From assembly GCA_023653785.1 (NCBI GenBank), contig JAMKCH010019918.1, positions 1 to 64,000 on the forward strand: a stretch of 64,000 nucleotides of DNA, read 5' to 3'. The notes below the pieces were generated by a model. It saw only the letters and a list, made by a program, of their open reading frames with translations, had not been told where the DNA came from and searched no databases. Of the stretch, positions 11,909-23,299 are shown one piece after another. The stretch comes from Ophioderma brevispina. Taxonomy: Eukaryota; Echinodermata; Ophiuroidea; Amphilepidida; Ophiodermatidae. The position numbers were made by a program, and so were the translations under genes. The stretch's first letter is position 1. The number at the start of each line of letters is the position of its first letter.

Positions 11909-13032
11909 ATGTGTCACATTGGGCTGTAGCTTGGACTAATATAAAAGTTGTGCGGGTTTAAGGTGAGAATTCGATTGAAAATATAAATTTCGAAGGTTAC
12001 TACTACTCAAAAGCATGTCAGAAATGACAGTTCATCTCGAAAACCGTGATGAATGTATCTTTTTCTATATTTAACGTACGATGTTTAAGCAACCAATTCT
12101 AATTAAAATGACTTTGAATGTCTCAAAATATATATAGATACGACTTCTTACTTATTACTGGTATTACTGGGATTGGTCTTACCAACCTAAAAAAAACTAT
12201 GAATTTTTAATCTATTATTGATAATTTCTGTAAGCTAAATACAAAGGTAAGAGTTCTATTGAGTGTATGGTGTCGAAACTCTAGTTGTCACCTATGTCAT
12301 CAAATAATGCAAATTGATTAGTGATTCAAATTAGTCACTAATCATGCAAATCGGTGTATCAAGAGAGTATCAATCGGTATGGATGATGGCCGGGTGTGTC
12401 CCCCACATAATGTTGGTTATTAAACGTTTGACCAATCAGTGGTATGGAAAGTTTACAAAAATTGCCCAATTTTGTCATCAAGCCAATATCCCTTAATGTA
12501 GTGTGTGAAATTATCCCATGTGTAATACCGGATGAATGTAAACAGTGAATAACAGCATGATACCGGCTGTTGTTGTTATGGGGGATATATTCTGATCTAG
12601 TATTTTATAACCCAAATTTATGGCCAAATTGTAAAACACCTTGGTCTGGCCAGACCAAATTCTCTCCAGAGGTGTAAGTGCATGTATTGCAGCCCTATTG
12701 ATGGTAATGCATGATTTTGTAGGCCTACACGTGCTCTATAATACTAAATAAATTAAATACATTTGCTTTGTTGTGGACAACAGAGTTGGGGTCATAATCC
12801 AAAAATGTTTGTACATGAGAAATAAAATCACCGCAATTTATATGTTTAAAACACATCGACATGCTGTCCCGTTGATTTGTGTGTGATTTGGTGGACGCAT
12901 CCCATTAAGGTAAAGACATAAAAAATAACATGTACATATGAGCAAGTATATAGAAAACTGATGAGTGGACTGTGAGAATAAGAGGTGAAGGGAGAAGGAT
13001 GAGCTGTGCAATAGCGGTCTTATAGGGATAGC
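11909..13032. other. No gene recognised; one octamer-flanked hairpin
   Basis: Apart from the hairpin listed at 12307-12351, this AT-rich stretch shows no coding signal and no repeats that I can name. Confidence 0.35.
12307..12351. promoter_or_regulatory. Hairpin between two octamer motifs
   Basis: Two copies of ATGCAAAT, the canonical POU-factor octamer, stand on the same strand at 12307-12314 and 12344-12351. Between them the arms TGATTAGTGA and TCACTAATCA form a perfect 10 bp stem with a 10-base loop. The motif match is seen directly; any regulatory role is inference. Confidence 0.35.
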
Positions 13033-13049
13033 GGGGGGGGGGGGGGGGG
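13033..13049. repeat. Poly-G run
   Basis: Seventeen consecutive G, followed by more G-rich sequence. Length is likely to be unreliable in the assembly. Confidence 0.95.
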
Positions 13050-13168
13050 AGGGGGTAGTGGGGTGTATAGAAACAATAATAAAGAAGGGTACATGAAAGG
13101 TTGATGAAATTTAAATATGGACAACAGGAAGTAGTAGAGATCAGAGACTGACATTAGTAAGGAAGGAT

Positions 13169-14010
13169 ATGATAATGGAAAGAGGCAAAGTTTTTTATTA
13201 CGCAAAGAACGGTGATTATGGAGATGCGAATGATGCCTACATGGATGACCCTACAAGTCTGCAGCGGCTGATCTTGGGCATCCAATCAGTCATGATTTGC
13301 ATGAGATGTGGAGAAGGTTTGAGAGTGATTGTGAAGAAAGATGCTTTGAGATCAGAAGCAGATGCGGAGGAAAATTTGGAAACGAAGACATTTCACCATT
13401 GCATTCAGACGAACATAATATAAAAATCACATCCTGGCACCTGAATGAAGACTCCAGAGAGCAAGAGGAATCTATGCTACAAATGTGACCACTGCCCAGT
13501 AAGGCCTTCAGGATTGTACCTTTGCCCCAAACTCAATCTGCTGCCTGTGGAGTGTGGTTTTACCAGCGTCCCAAGAGAAGCCACAGCAGACCCTAGTATC
13601 AGACAGTTTATGGTATATGACATAATTTGTTACCAGTGCCACACTTACTGTGGAACATGTAGGAGGGAGCATCTCCAAAGCTGTCAAACCGCATAGTACT
13701 ATGTCACCCCAACCATTTCCATCCGGGCGTACGGCGACAGGACAATCCTTGTTCTCCAATTATCGATGATGGTGTCTCTGATCGCTTTCTATATGCAGTT
13801 TCAGGCAGTTTTCGAAAACCAGCAGGCCTTAGACGCTATTTGCACCAGCCAAGTGTCCATTATACCTCCAAGATGTGGCTGTGGATGGTAAGTGCTGGCA
13901 TGTATAGTTTTGGGACACTGATGATGAGGCAATGCTCTCAAGCCGAGACTCAGGGCATATGCAAATGCACATCCAAGATATTTAAAATCTTGGCCGAAGA
14001 GGGTGGTTAA
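13169..14010 (+). other. Possible decayed coding region, unrecognised
   Basis: This is the densest run of open frame after the receptor. An 84-codon frame (13169-13420) is followed by an 83-codon frame (13445-13693) with a Cys-rich stretch: CYKCDHC near its start and CYQCHTYCGTC near its end, a spacing that suggests metal binding. A third frame stays open from about 13698 to 14007. The three frames differ, so it would need frame changes to be one protein. I do not recognise a family and it may be chance. Confidence 0.2.
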
Positions 14011-14100
14011 AATCAGACTCGTTGTTTTCAGTCGCTCTCTTTTGATCGATGAGGGTGGTTAAACCAGACTCGTTGTTTTCAGTTGCTCTCTTCATCCGGT
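13999..14100. repeat. Tandem duplication of about 52 bp
   Basis: GAGGGTGGTTAAA followed by CAGACTCGTTGTTTTCAG and GCTCTC occurs twice in direct succession, with one or two base differences and one small indel. Confidence 0.85.
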
Positions 14101-17100
14101 AGTTAGTATATGGAGTATTTGGTGAAGAACGTCCATGCAGTACTCCGTAGGAAACCCTCGAATTGGTCGGAAGGTTACCGCCAGGCGAGTGGAAGTGTGG
14201 TAGCTGCTATGCCTAGATGTTGATTCTGCAGCAGGATGTGATTTGCTGCGAGGAAGGGGAACTTCTATGTCTAGGACGAACACGGCTTGGCCTGTTTCCA
14301 TTGAATATGGTCACAGGTTTTCTGTTTCTCAACCAAAAAGTGGGTCTTGTTGAACTCGTTGTTAGAGTGTATGTATGTTCCATTTTTGCAAGAGGTTTCT
14401 TTGTTGGCCAGGCAAAAACAGGGTATATTAGGGGATTTAAGATTACACTAGAAGGGAGTACGATAGACCATGATGTTGTCTTAAAGGTTTGGGACCTTCT
14501 ACGTATGTTTTGCTCTTAAACAACATGTTAACAAGTCTCTCATACAGGTAAGGCCAATTCTTGAACTGGATAATTACATTTTGATGAAGATTTAGTCAGA
14601 TTAAGCGATGTTTGGTTTATTATAAGGGTTTGACCATAAAATGTAAGATCGTGTTCTTGCAACAGAGAAAAACCCTCCTCTAGAAGTTATGAAAAAATGT
14701 CAGGGATATGTTTCTAATTACATTGTTATTGAAATGATTATTTAGTATCCATGTTACCTCTTCAATTACTAGATTGCGTAGTAGAGTTCTGCCAGGCTTT
14801 AATGTGAAAAGGAGCAAAAGTGTCTTAAGGGGGAAATTGGGTTGGAAGGGCTAAAATAAAAATTGCAAAATCGGAAGCTTCGTTCAAAAGGGTATGGTAA
14901 AAATGTAACCGAAAATGTAACTTAGAGGGAGCAGTTGAATTTTATTGTTTAATCTTATGTATTATTGTTTTTGAAGCTGAGGCGATGATTTAACTTTTTA
15001 GGATTTTAATTTTTAACAAAATTCTGATATCTCGAACACTAAATTTGTGTATTGTTGAGTCTCAAGTTGTAAATTTATTAGTGAAAATGCCAATCTCTAA
15101 TTGTTTAAATTATAATATAGAGGCAAAACAGTGTTTATAAATATACACTAAAATCTAAAAACAGGTTTTTGTTTCTAGACTAAATTGTTGAGTCGATATC
15201 CAAAAGTGAATTTTGACATATGTGTCACGCCGCGGGTCGCAAGGTCTTCGAAACGATCACACTAGAAGAGAGGGATAAAACGCAAATGAAGTATACAATT
15301 GGGCTATAGAAGAACCACCATGGGAATAGCTCCATGGGCACAACAGGGTTATCTATGACCCTACCCCCCCCCTTGTTTTTAAATTCATTGTTTCCCATGG
15401 TGCTTGGCAAATTTTTCATTGAAAGAGTTGCAAAATAAGAGCCAGTATTACTTGTTATAACGGTGATGTGAGTAATGAGCTGCTATTGTCTGATAAAACA
15501 TTGTATAAGTATTTATATTGTAAATTATCTGGGCCATATTTCACAACTGTTAAGATTAATCTTAAATGGACTTGAGAAGAGTATTCTTCTTAGGTTATTT
15601 ACATTTATTAAGCCAATTAGAAGAAAGTTTGGAATGATATTGTCTTATATTGAGATTTTACTTAGTCAATCCCAGTCGTGTTTTTTTACCTGGGTGCTAT
15701 GTTATTAATTTTCACCTTATGAATTTCCTAAACATTCTGTCCTAAGAAGTGCTACGGACTTAAGACACTTCAGTGTGATTTGCTTAAATCCGCAAATTCG
15801 AAAAAATCATTGTACAAAAATCAGAGATTTTGCATAGTATGTAGTGAAGTACAGGTACCTATACATACCCTTGCAAATTGATAAAGACCGATGTACATAA
15901 CCTAATAAGGGTACAGATCCGAGATTTTTATCATTGTACTCGTCCGGAACGGACCACGGTACTACCACACAGTATGACTGGAGATCGGCTCTTGGACAAT
16001 GCCGTTGTCTTCCTTTTCGTGCAATGTTCTACAGCTGAACAAGGTAAATAATGTAGGATTCCACAGACTTATCCCTTACTTGCTGCTATTCCTTGTAAAT
16101 TTCAAATATTTTTCAAATCACTGATAGTGTTTTCTTTAAGAAATAATGAAAGACCTGTAGTCTTCCTTGTGTAGTTATATCAACATGGTGCTCCAAGATA
16201 ATAGATATTGTTCACATTATTATTATGTTTATTTACTGGACGTGTTGATAACACCTCTTAATAGAGACATGAGGATCTATTTATTCCAGGAAGAAAGAAG
16301 AGAAGAAATTCATACGGACCCACTTATTTTTCTAAACGGTTTTTTTGCATATTGGAATGCTTACAATGGTATTAGATCACACCTGAAGTGAATAGCGATA
16401 TCGCGGTCTTTATTTATATAAGATGATGATTTTTAGTATTTTCTGTTCGTGAACGAAAGAAAATCCATAAGCATAGTTTTTATAGGGACGATTTACGAGA
16501 TGCAGGCAAGCTCAAAACAAAGTTTGCGGTTTTTTGATCTTTGTTGTCTTGTGTGTTCCAATAACCTTCGAAACGTTCTGTTAGGTGGTCTACAATCTGA
16601 CCAAGTTACAATTGAGATGGAAATGTTCGTAGACTCTCAAATGAAACTCCCCCTGCCCATCTTTAAACAAGCGGTGTTGTCCTAGGATCTTAAATGTTGC
16701 TATTTTGAAACCAAATTCTGAAAAAGAGAACATTTGACTGGAATGACTTGAACTACATGGCCTGTGTCATATATATGCTTGTTGGTAAAATCATGTGTGC
16801 AAGCAGCGGATTCATCTAGGTATTATGCACAATCAGCCTGTAGCTTACAAAGATAGAGATAGTTCGAACCGGCAGTACTCAAGCCTCAAGGTAAAGAATG
16901 ATATCAGCCAAGCCCTCGATGATAACAAAAGAGTTTAGTGCTTGATTTCAGCTGCGTTGATACTTACATCTGTAGCATGGTTTAATTGCTATCAAAGGCA
17001 CAGGGCTCATTAAGGTATTAGTAGTTATTTTTTTACTATAACTGACACGTCATTTTTTTAGAGTTTTCAGTAGGTTATAATGTCTACCAAATAAGCGCTT

Positions 17101-17465
17101 TTTAGATGTGATGTGAGACCAAGTTGGTGCGATCATTGGCCCAAAGCAATTACTACAGTATCTAGGATGAGGTTCAGGTTTATTGTTTCTTTTATATCTC
17201 AAGGCCCCAGGTGATGCTGCATGTATATATCTGGAATTTTGTGGCTGATTATGAGACAACCTGCTCCTAACTCAAATAGACGTGATGTCTTTGTTGCAGC
17301 TTCTCCACACATATGTCAAGGAAAAACAGACTGTGGTGTCGCTGAATATATACCTATCATTATACGATCAAATATTTGGCATTTGATTCAGCTTTTTAGT
17401 GACCCATGTCAGATCATATTATATCCGTGCTGAAATTTTTTTTTACCATCCGAGTGCTTTTACTA
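14101..17465. other. No gene recognised
   Basis: Short open frames only. One 100-codon frame at 14217-14519 has no recognisable motif and overlaps an equally open frame on the other strand. Confidence 0.4.
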
Positions 17466-18401
17466 CAGGGTGGAGTCAAAAAGATTTACTCACTGTCAAT
17501 TTAGAAAAATATTACAAATCTTTAAAGTTAGAAATGGCTTTTATACCTGAAAACAATAGTCATTATATCCACTGTCATTGGTAAAAAATTATCGAAAAGT
17601 TTACCTTCTGCAATCTGTGAGATATGGAAAAGTCACGGAAAGCGCAACGAAACCATATGGACCACGGTTTTACAATTCTCACGTCCACAGCAGCAAAGTT
17701 ACAAAGTCCATTGTACTTACGTGTACTCTAATCTTAATAAACTTTTGTTTTTCAAAGCAACCATTTATAAAATTACATCCAAATGTTGATGATAATATTT
17801 CTTAACAATAGTCAATGACAGTAGCGTAGCAGGGGCAGGGGGAAGGGACAAATTCCGCCAAAAAATTTTTTTTGTCCCCTCCCCCATGGGTCTTACAAGG
17901 AAAGCAGCACCGGTATAATGGGAAAGTTGCATCAAAGTTTTCCCGAAAAATATATGTGAACAATTTCTTGAAATACATTCATTGAAAAATGCTTCAATGT
18001 TTGGGTGTAAGATTCCAAAATTGTTATGCTTCAGAATAATGAAAAGTTTGCCATTTTCTGATATTTGAAGGTTTACACAAAAGCAAAGGTATCAAAGAAA
18101 GCAAAGAAATGTTGCATTGATGTGTACTTGTGTAGACTCATCCAAAGTCTCTTGGCATCAATATTCCACATAATAGAGTTGATTCCGTGGACAGTATGGA
18201 AAAATGGGTACCTCTCTTTGGATGAGTTTAGCGATATGTCTTCTCAATGAAATGGTATCAAAAATCGAAATTCAAAAATTCTCTAGTAGGTTAAAATAAT
18301 TTGTTTATATGTGGTGTGAATATTCGGTTTAGATTTTCACTGCTGTAGAATAAAGTTAAAGAAACGGAGTCTAATAATCTGTTGTTTGTGACTCACCCTT
18401 G
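17466..18401. mobile_element. TA-flanked DNA transposon with CAGGGTG ends, copy 2
   Basis: Left end CAGGGTGGAGTCAAAAAGAT and right end GTGACTCACCCTTG are inverted and bordered by TA at 17464-17465 and 18402-18403. It shares internal blocks with copy 1, including the segment with GACAGTAGCGTAGCAGGG near 17819. That block has the look of a hAT-type end (CAGTGGCGTAGC-like) and is present in both copies, so it belonged to the element before the copies separated. No transposase frame is intact. Confidence 0.8.
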
Positions 18402-18403
18402 TA

Positions 18404-20221
18404 TAGGGCACTGACTAGAATGAATCGTTTCATTTTATCAACCAAGATGCAAGTTCTCATCGCTATGTGGCACTTGTTTCATTAAAGTTTTAGACTATGG
18501 TCACAAGCTTGTAACACCCTGTCTTTATGGTTTTGCCAGAAAGAAAAAATGAAGTTGTGCGTCACGCGCTAACAAACCGCGCGTGCCATGTTTTCCGGTT
18601 TTCCAAGATCCTCACCATATCCATCTGTTTAGCATGTGTTTTACACGGTTCCCATTGACAAATGTATTCAATTCAAAGCACTGATAGGGTCTGCCGCCCT
18701 GTCTCCCGGCCTTTCTATCTTCAAGATCCATCAAGGGGACGGTTCACACTAACATTCGGGAAAGGTTCGACTCGAGCAATAAAGGTTCTACTAAAGTGCT
18801 GTACGGCGTCATTAACCTCCTCAGGTTTACGTTCCATCTTTCTTACAATAGCTCTGATTGGTTCTGATAGAACAATATTAAACCACCTGACTAACCAACC
18901 TTAAAATTAGCTTTCTTTAATTTTTTACAATTAGCAGTTTTAACAATATTTTACGCTTGAGAAACTCGAAATAAATCAAATATCAAAAAACGGTTTATTA
19001 GTCGATAAGAAACTTTTTTGGTGCAATGAACGCAGTTTTTAAAAACCCGGTGTATCAGTAGATAAACAGTGTTTTGTTGGTTTATTGTAATAATTTGTTA
19101 AAATTGGTTTTTCAGCGAAAAACATAGTTTATCGCTACAAAAACGTTGTTTTTCGCTCGTACACATATAATTTGTTCGCAATAATCTATGTGTATCCACT
19201 GAATAGAAATGTTTTTTTTATTTTTGTCCATTCTTTGACTTTGCTATACCGTTGTCGTGGGCCTAGCACTTGTGTATCTTCCGCTTAACCTGCCTTGTCT
19301 CGCGTCATATGATAGATCACTAAGACTATCCATCGGCGAAATGTTAATATTTCCATGGCCTCCAAGTAAGATGGATGTGGATTGTCAATGTCAAATGTCA
19401 TTAATGAAATGATTTCCCATTCTTAGTATTTAAAAAGTCACAAGATGCTTTTGTATTTATCAAATACCGTTAATTCAGTAATCAAGGCTTTGTCCTATTA
19501 CATTTGAGTCTAGGGACCCATTATTTCGTTGCAATGGCAGGCTTACTTATTGGAATATGCAAAGTCTTAGTTACGTTCACTTCATGTTGTCCCAGTCACC
19601 AGAGATAATCCAAGATGATTTTTAAGGAGGGTGACACGATCAGCGAGTGAATAGTTACGGGCCTGTGTAATCGTTCACTTAAGAAATAATCACCACTCTG
19701 TAAAATTAAGAAGGTACTTGGTTCGCGATCCTTCTTTTGATGCAACATTAAACAAACCTTGTATAAAGGCAAATTTTGTCTGGAGTTCTTCATTTGGAAA
19801 ACTTGAGCAACTGAAGAGTTATTGCAAAATGCGAGTCCTGTGAGGAACGAGAAAACAAGATAAGCTGGTTCGAATCCAGTCGATGTTCATATTCACTATT
19901 AAACAGGATGCTTGGAGTACCCAAGTAATTCCAGTTCGGCCACGGCGAGCCCAGGAATTAGGATTTGCGGGAGCCTTAGGGAAGTAAACTAGAGGAGAGT
20001 GGTGGATCCAGGACAGACAGGGGCGAGGGGTATTTCCTCCAAACTCAAGCTTGCCTGAAACCTGGAGCCTAAATATAAGATTGTGTGCCAAATTTCTAAT
20101 GTTTGGACGACAACAAATGAAGGATAAAACATCAACAAATTTCGGATTACACTCTCTCACCTTGATTTTTGTTCTGATGCCGCCACTTGATAAAATTGAG
20201 AGTAAAATTTAATTGATGTCG
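18404..20221. other. No gene recognised; one perfect hairpin
   Basis: At 19114-19157 the arms AGCGAAAAACA and TGTTTTTCGCT pair perfectly. Near 19998 a GTGGTGGATCCAGGA block resembles one end of a hAT element, with a CCGCCACTG counterpart near 20623, but I could not find a matching target duplication. Otherwise nothing is recognised. Confidence 0.35.
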
Positions 20222-20682
20222 TCAGTACAGATGCTTAGGAAAAGAGAGGAACATATGTTGATTTAGTGATAAGTGAGAGTTATCCTTACGCAAGTGTGGG
20301 TAAAATATGAAGAGTTTGTACAAGGTCTTACTCCCTTGACAATATCGTACTCAATAGATTAGGTTGTTACTTTGTACTCAAAATATTTGAGCAATTTGTT
20401 TTACAGCACTAAGGCTTTGACGGGAATTAATTTATCTGCAATTCTTTGATTGGGACACGAATAAGAAAGTGTAGTATTTTAAATTTATTATTATGTAACT
20501 CGAATTGTTTATGTTTCATTGTTAAAGTATTGTACGTTCAAAAATACGCGTTAACTGGAAACTTTCATATGTTACAAAAGTGGATGCCACTTGGCACTTT
20601 ACTATTCGTTTTCTAAATCCGCCACTGATCTCTTCTTTGCTTTCTCACCTTTTCTTCTTTTTGTCACTTTTCTCTACTATTT

Positions 20683-20721
20683 TTCTCTCTCTCTCTCTCT
20701 CAGGCTCTCTCTCTCTCTCCT
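20683..20721. repeat. (TC)n microsatellite in copy A
   Basis: CT dinucleotides interrupted once by AGG. The matching run in copy B is longer and uninterrupted. Confidence 0.9.
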
Positions 20722-21084
20722 GTGCGCTCCCTTATTCCCTTGTGTTTCCTTCTACGTCACATCTCTTCTCATTTCAATCTCTCAGGATTTTTCGTCAGAA
20801 GTGAAGAAAGTTCTTTAAGAGATGAACACCAACCTAAAAGACAAAAAAAACAAAAAAGATACACTTACATGTTTACCCCCCTGAGCACAGAAATCACTCA
20901 TAACCAATAGTTGAGTCCCCCTCCGGAGTTTTTTATACTTTGATCGTTTAGGCCAACTACGATAGCCTATAGGAATCTTTCTTATTGTGCGTGTGTTTGT
21001 AACGTATTTTTGAAAAACAAAGTTGTCTGATGTTGGGGTACGAGTTGTTGGTCCGTACCTGATGATATTAAATGACAATTTTTA

Positions 21085-21265
21085 AGTGACGAATTGCGAT
21101 GGTGAGGTGGGGTGACGAGTTGACGAGATAAATGATTACACAAGTGACGACTTGAGGTTGCCCGTGTTGTCGAGTTGACGAGATAATTGATGAGATAAGA
21201 GTGACGACTTAATGCCTGTAGGGTTAACGAGGAAATGAAGAGTTAAGTGACGCTAAGGTCATGAA
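21085..21265. repeat. GACGAG minisatellite, copy A
   Basis: A degenerate unit of about 50 bp built from GTGACGAGTTGACGAGATAA and an AAGTGACGACTT block, with about four units. The same array is at 27610-27825. Confidence 0.7.
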
Positions 21266-21680
21266 GGGGCGCGTGTATACGTGTGGAACAGCAGAGGTTC
21301 ACATTCACTCACCAAAAGTATTGCAAGATGAAGAAAAAAATTATAATACAGCCCAACAGAGTTTTGGTTAACTTTGGTTTAGAGTTGTTTAGTAAGTGGG
21401 GTTTTGGGTCACTGGTTTCAAATTAAATAGCATAAGTTTTGCATAACAAATCAAATTGTTCACATTATTATGGTATCCCCACTTCTGTGAGAGGGTGGGG
21501 GTGTATTACGCGGGTCCAGAACGTTTACCAAATCACAGAACCCAATTCAAAGTCAAATGTTTAAATTGCATAAATATTGCTTTTATAATAATCTATAACT
21601 ATATAAAGGCACAGCCGATTTAAGTCTTAATTGGCAAGAAAGACTGCCTTAGCATTGTTATGAACAAATTGTTGTTGCAA

Positions 21681-21699
21681 CCCCCCCCCCCCCCCCCCC
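21681..21699. repeat. Poly-C run, copy A
   Basis: Nineteen C in a row, paired with a 17-base run at 28222-28238 in copy B. Confidence 0.95.
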
Positions 21700-22539
21700 G
21701 CGTTTTGCTTGCAGGTGCAATAAAAGGGTGATTGTGTCGCAAAATGATTTAGGTAATCATTTTTAGTCTTCTGAGTTAACATTTTATGCAAAATAACAGG
21801 TCGGACCCAACCTACCTGGATGGTCGGGTAAGCCACCAAAGGATTGGGGAGTGGGGTTGGAGAAACATCCCTACTTTACTGTGTAAAACGTGGTACACCT
21901 ATTTTATTATGTTTGCTCTTGATCAGGCTAACAACCAGCATTTCACGATTAATTGAGCTTAAACTTTTGTTAAGTTAAACGTGTGTTTCCTTTATTATTT
22001 CGGCCAAATAGAGTAGAAATGATCACTGTGTGTGATTGTTGTAGAGAATATTCGTATATATTTTCCTTAATTACTTTTGCAACAAAATGAACTTCATCCA
22101 AAGTTATTTGGAGGGAGCCGTGCATTATGACGTTTATAGAAGCAAGTGGCGGAATATTGGACTTTTATTTTGGGTATCACGGAGTTAGAGGCGACCCATA
22201 GCTATCCCATTGATACAAAATCAAGTTCCTAGAGGGTTGGTATGTGGATATTATTTCTATTGAGGGGAATTGCCCAGGCCCCTCCCCCGTTTAGATCATG
22301 TTGTTACAAACATAAGCCTGGGATGATTAAGGAGTTATATCTGAAAGTGCTGTATTCATCAAACTCCAATTAATTATGTTGCCATATTTTTTAGACAAAA
22401 TCAAAAATTCACTAACAGTCCTTGCGCCGTCCAGTCCTTGATATTTAACACGTGTTTCTATATTAGTGTTCATGAGGTTTCACATAGTCTAGCAGAAACA
22501 ATAATTGAGTGCGTGATAGGGATTAAAACTGAATGCCTT

Positions 22540-22700
22540 TTTTTTTAAATCAGCGACCCCATAGTAATGACAATGTGTATATATATCTTAGTGTCTAATT
22601 TTTGTCGTATCTGAGAAATGCGGGATTTTGTATTTTTATGCCGTAAACGGGTCAGCAAATACTAGTACACGGGGTAGGGGACCATGGGACAAACAAGAAT
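22540..22700 (+). repeat. Dispersed repeat segment within copy A, also inverted at 61190-61460
   Basis: The block containing TTTTGTCGTATCTGAGAAAT, GTAAACGGGTCAG and GGGACCATGGGACAAAC matches copy B at 29010-29180 and, on the opposite strand, 61190-61460. So at least part of the duplicated unit is an interspersed repeat. Confidence 0.6.
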
Positions 22701-22919
22701 GTAATAGTATTTTGAAATTTGCCGAACCTAGAAATGTTCTGTACGAATTTTTTTGTGGATCGTATACCTGGGTGTCTTAGAGTAAATCTGGTTTGGGCTT
22801 GGGATAAACATGTGGCAACCTCTTATATTTGGCATAAATCAATTTGCCCCGACCCCAACTTGAAATTTGACATTTTCTTACCTGAAATTGAATGTGTAAC
22901 CATTCTGTTTGTTTAAGTA

Positions 22920-23235
22920 AGTAGATCCATTTGGATTTATTTTTGCAATTAAAGGTCAAAATCTAACAAAATGGCCGCCGGTCGCCTCTGAAAATGGATA
23001 TACTTTTTTAACCTCACTCTAACTTTACTTGCCCTTAAAACTAAAGTGCACAATCTATCTTTATTACTGTGTTACTACAATCTTTAAGGGTTTTCAGGTA
23101 CGATAATTCATTTCTGGGATTTTTGTTTTGCAATTCAAGGTTCGACTCAGGTCAAGCCAAGATGGCCCGCTCGAATCCCCATGTGAATCCATTGCTGGGG
23201 TAGTTGGTTTTGCAATTAAGGTAAACCTCGTTACC
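22920..23235. repeat. AAGATGGCCGCC repeat array, copy A, left of retrotransposon
   Basis: Units of about 190 bp each containing TTTTTGCAATTAAAGGTC and then CAAAATGGCCGCC (22967) or CAAGATGGCC (23158). A third, partial unit begins near 23190 (CCATTGCTGGGG...GCAATTAAGGT) and is interrupted by the retrotransposon. Confidence 0.65.
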
Positions 23236-23299
23236 TCCTCACATTATCTCGTGCTGAGACGATGTCGATACATCGGGTGTATAATATAGAAGGGTCGAT

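Noticed and set aside
19866..19882. GCTGGTTCGAATCCAGT, which looks like a tRNA T-arm with a B box
   Set aside because: No A box, anticodon arm or matching acceptor stem lies at the right distance upstream; the reverse strand fails too.
19819..20160. A 113-codon reverse-strand frame as a gene
   Set aside because: No motif recognised; part of it overlaps a possible transposon end and composition gives no coding signal.
19998..20631. A hAT element between GTGGTGGATCCAGG and CCGCCACTG
   Set aside because: Ends resemble hAT ends but flanks share no 8 bp duplication, and the right end is also found in copy B without the left one.
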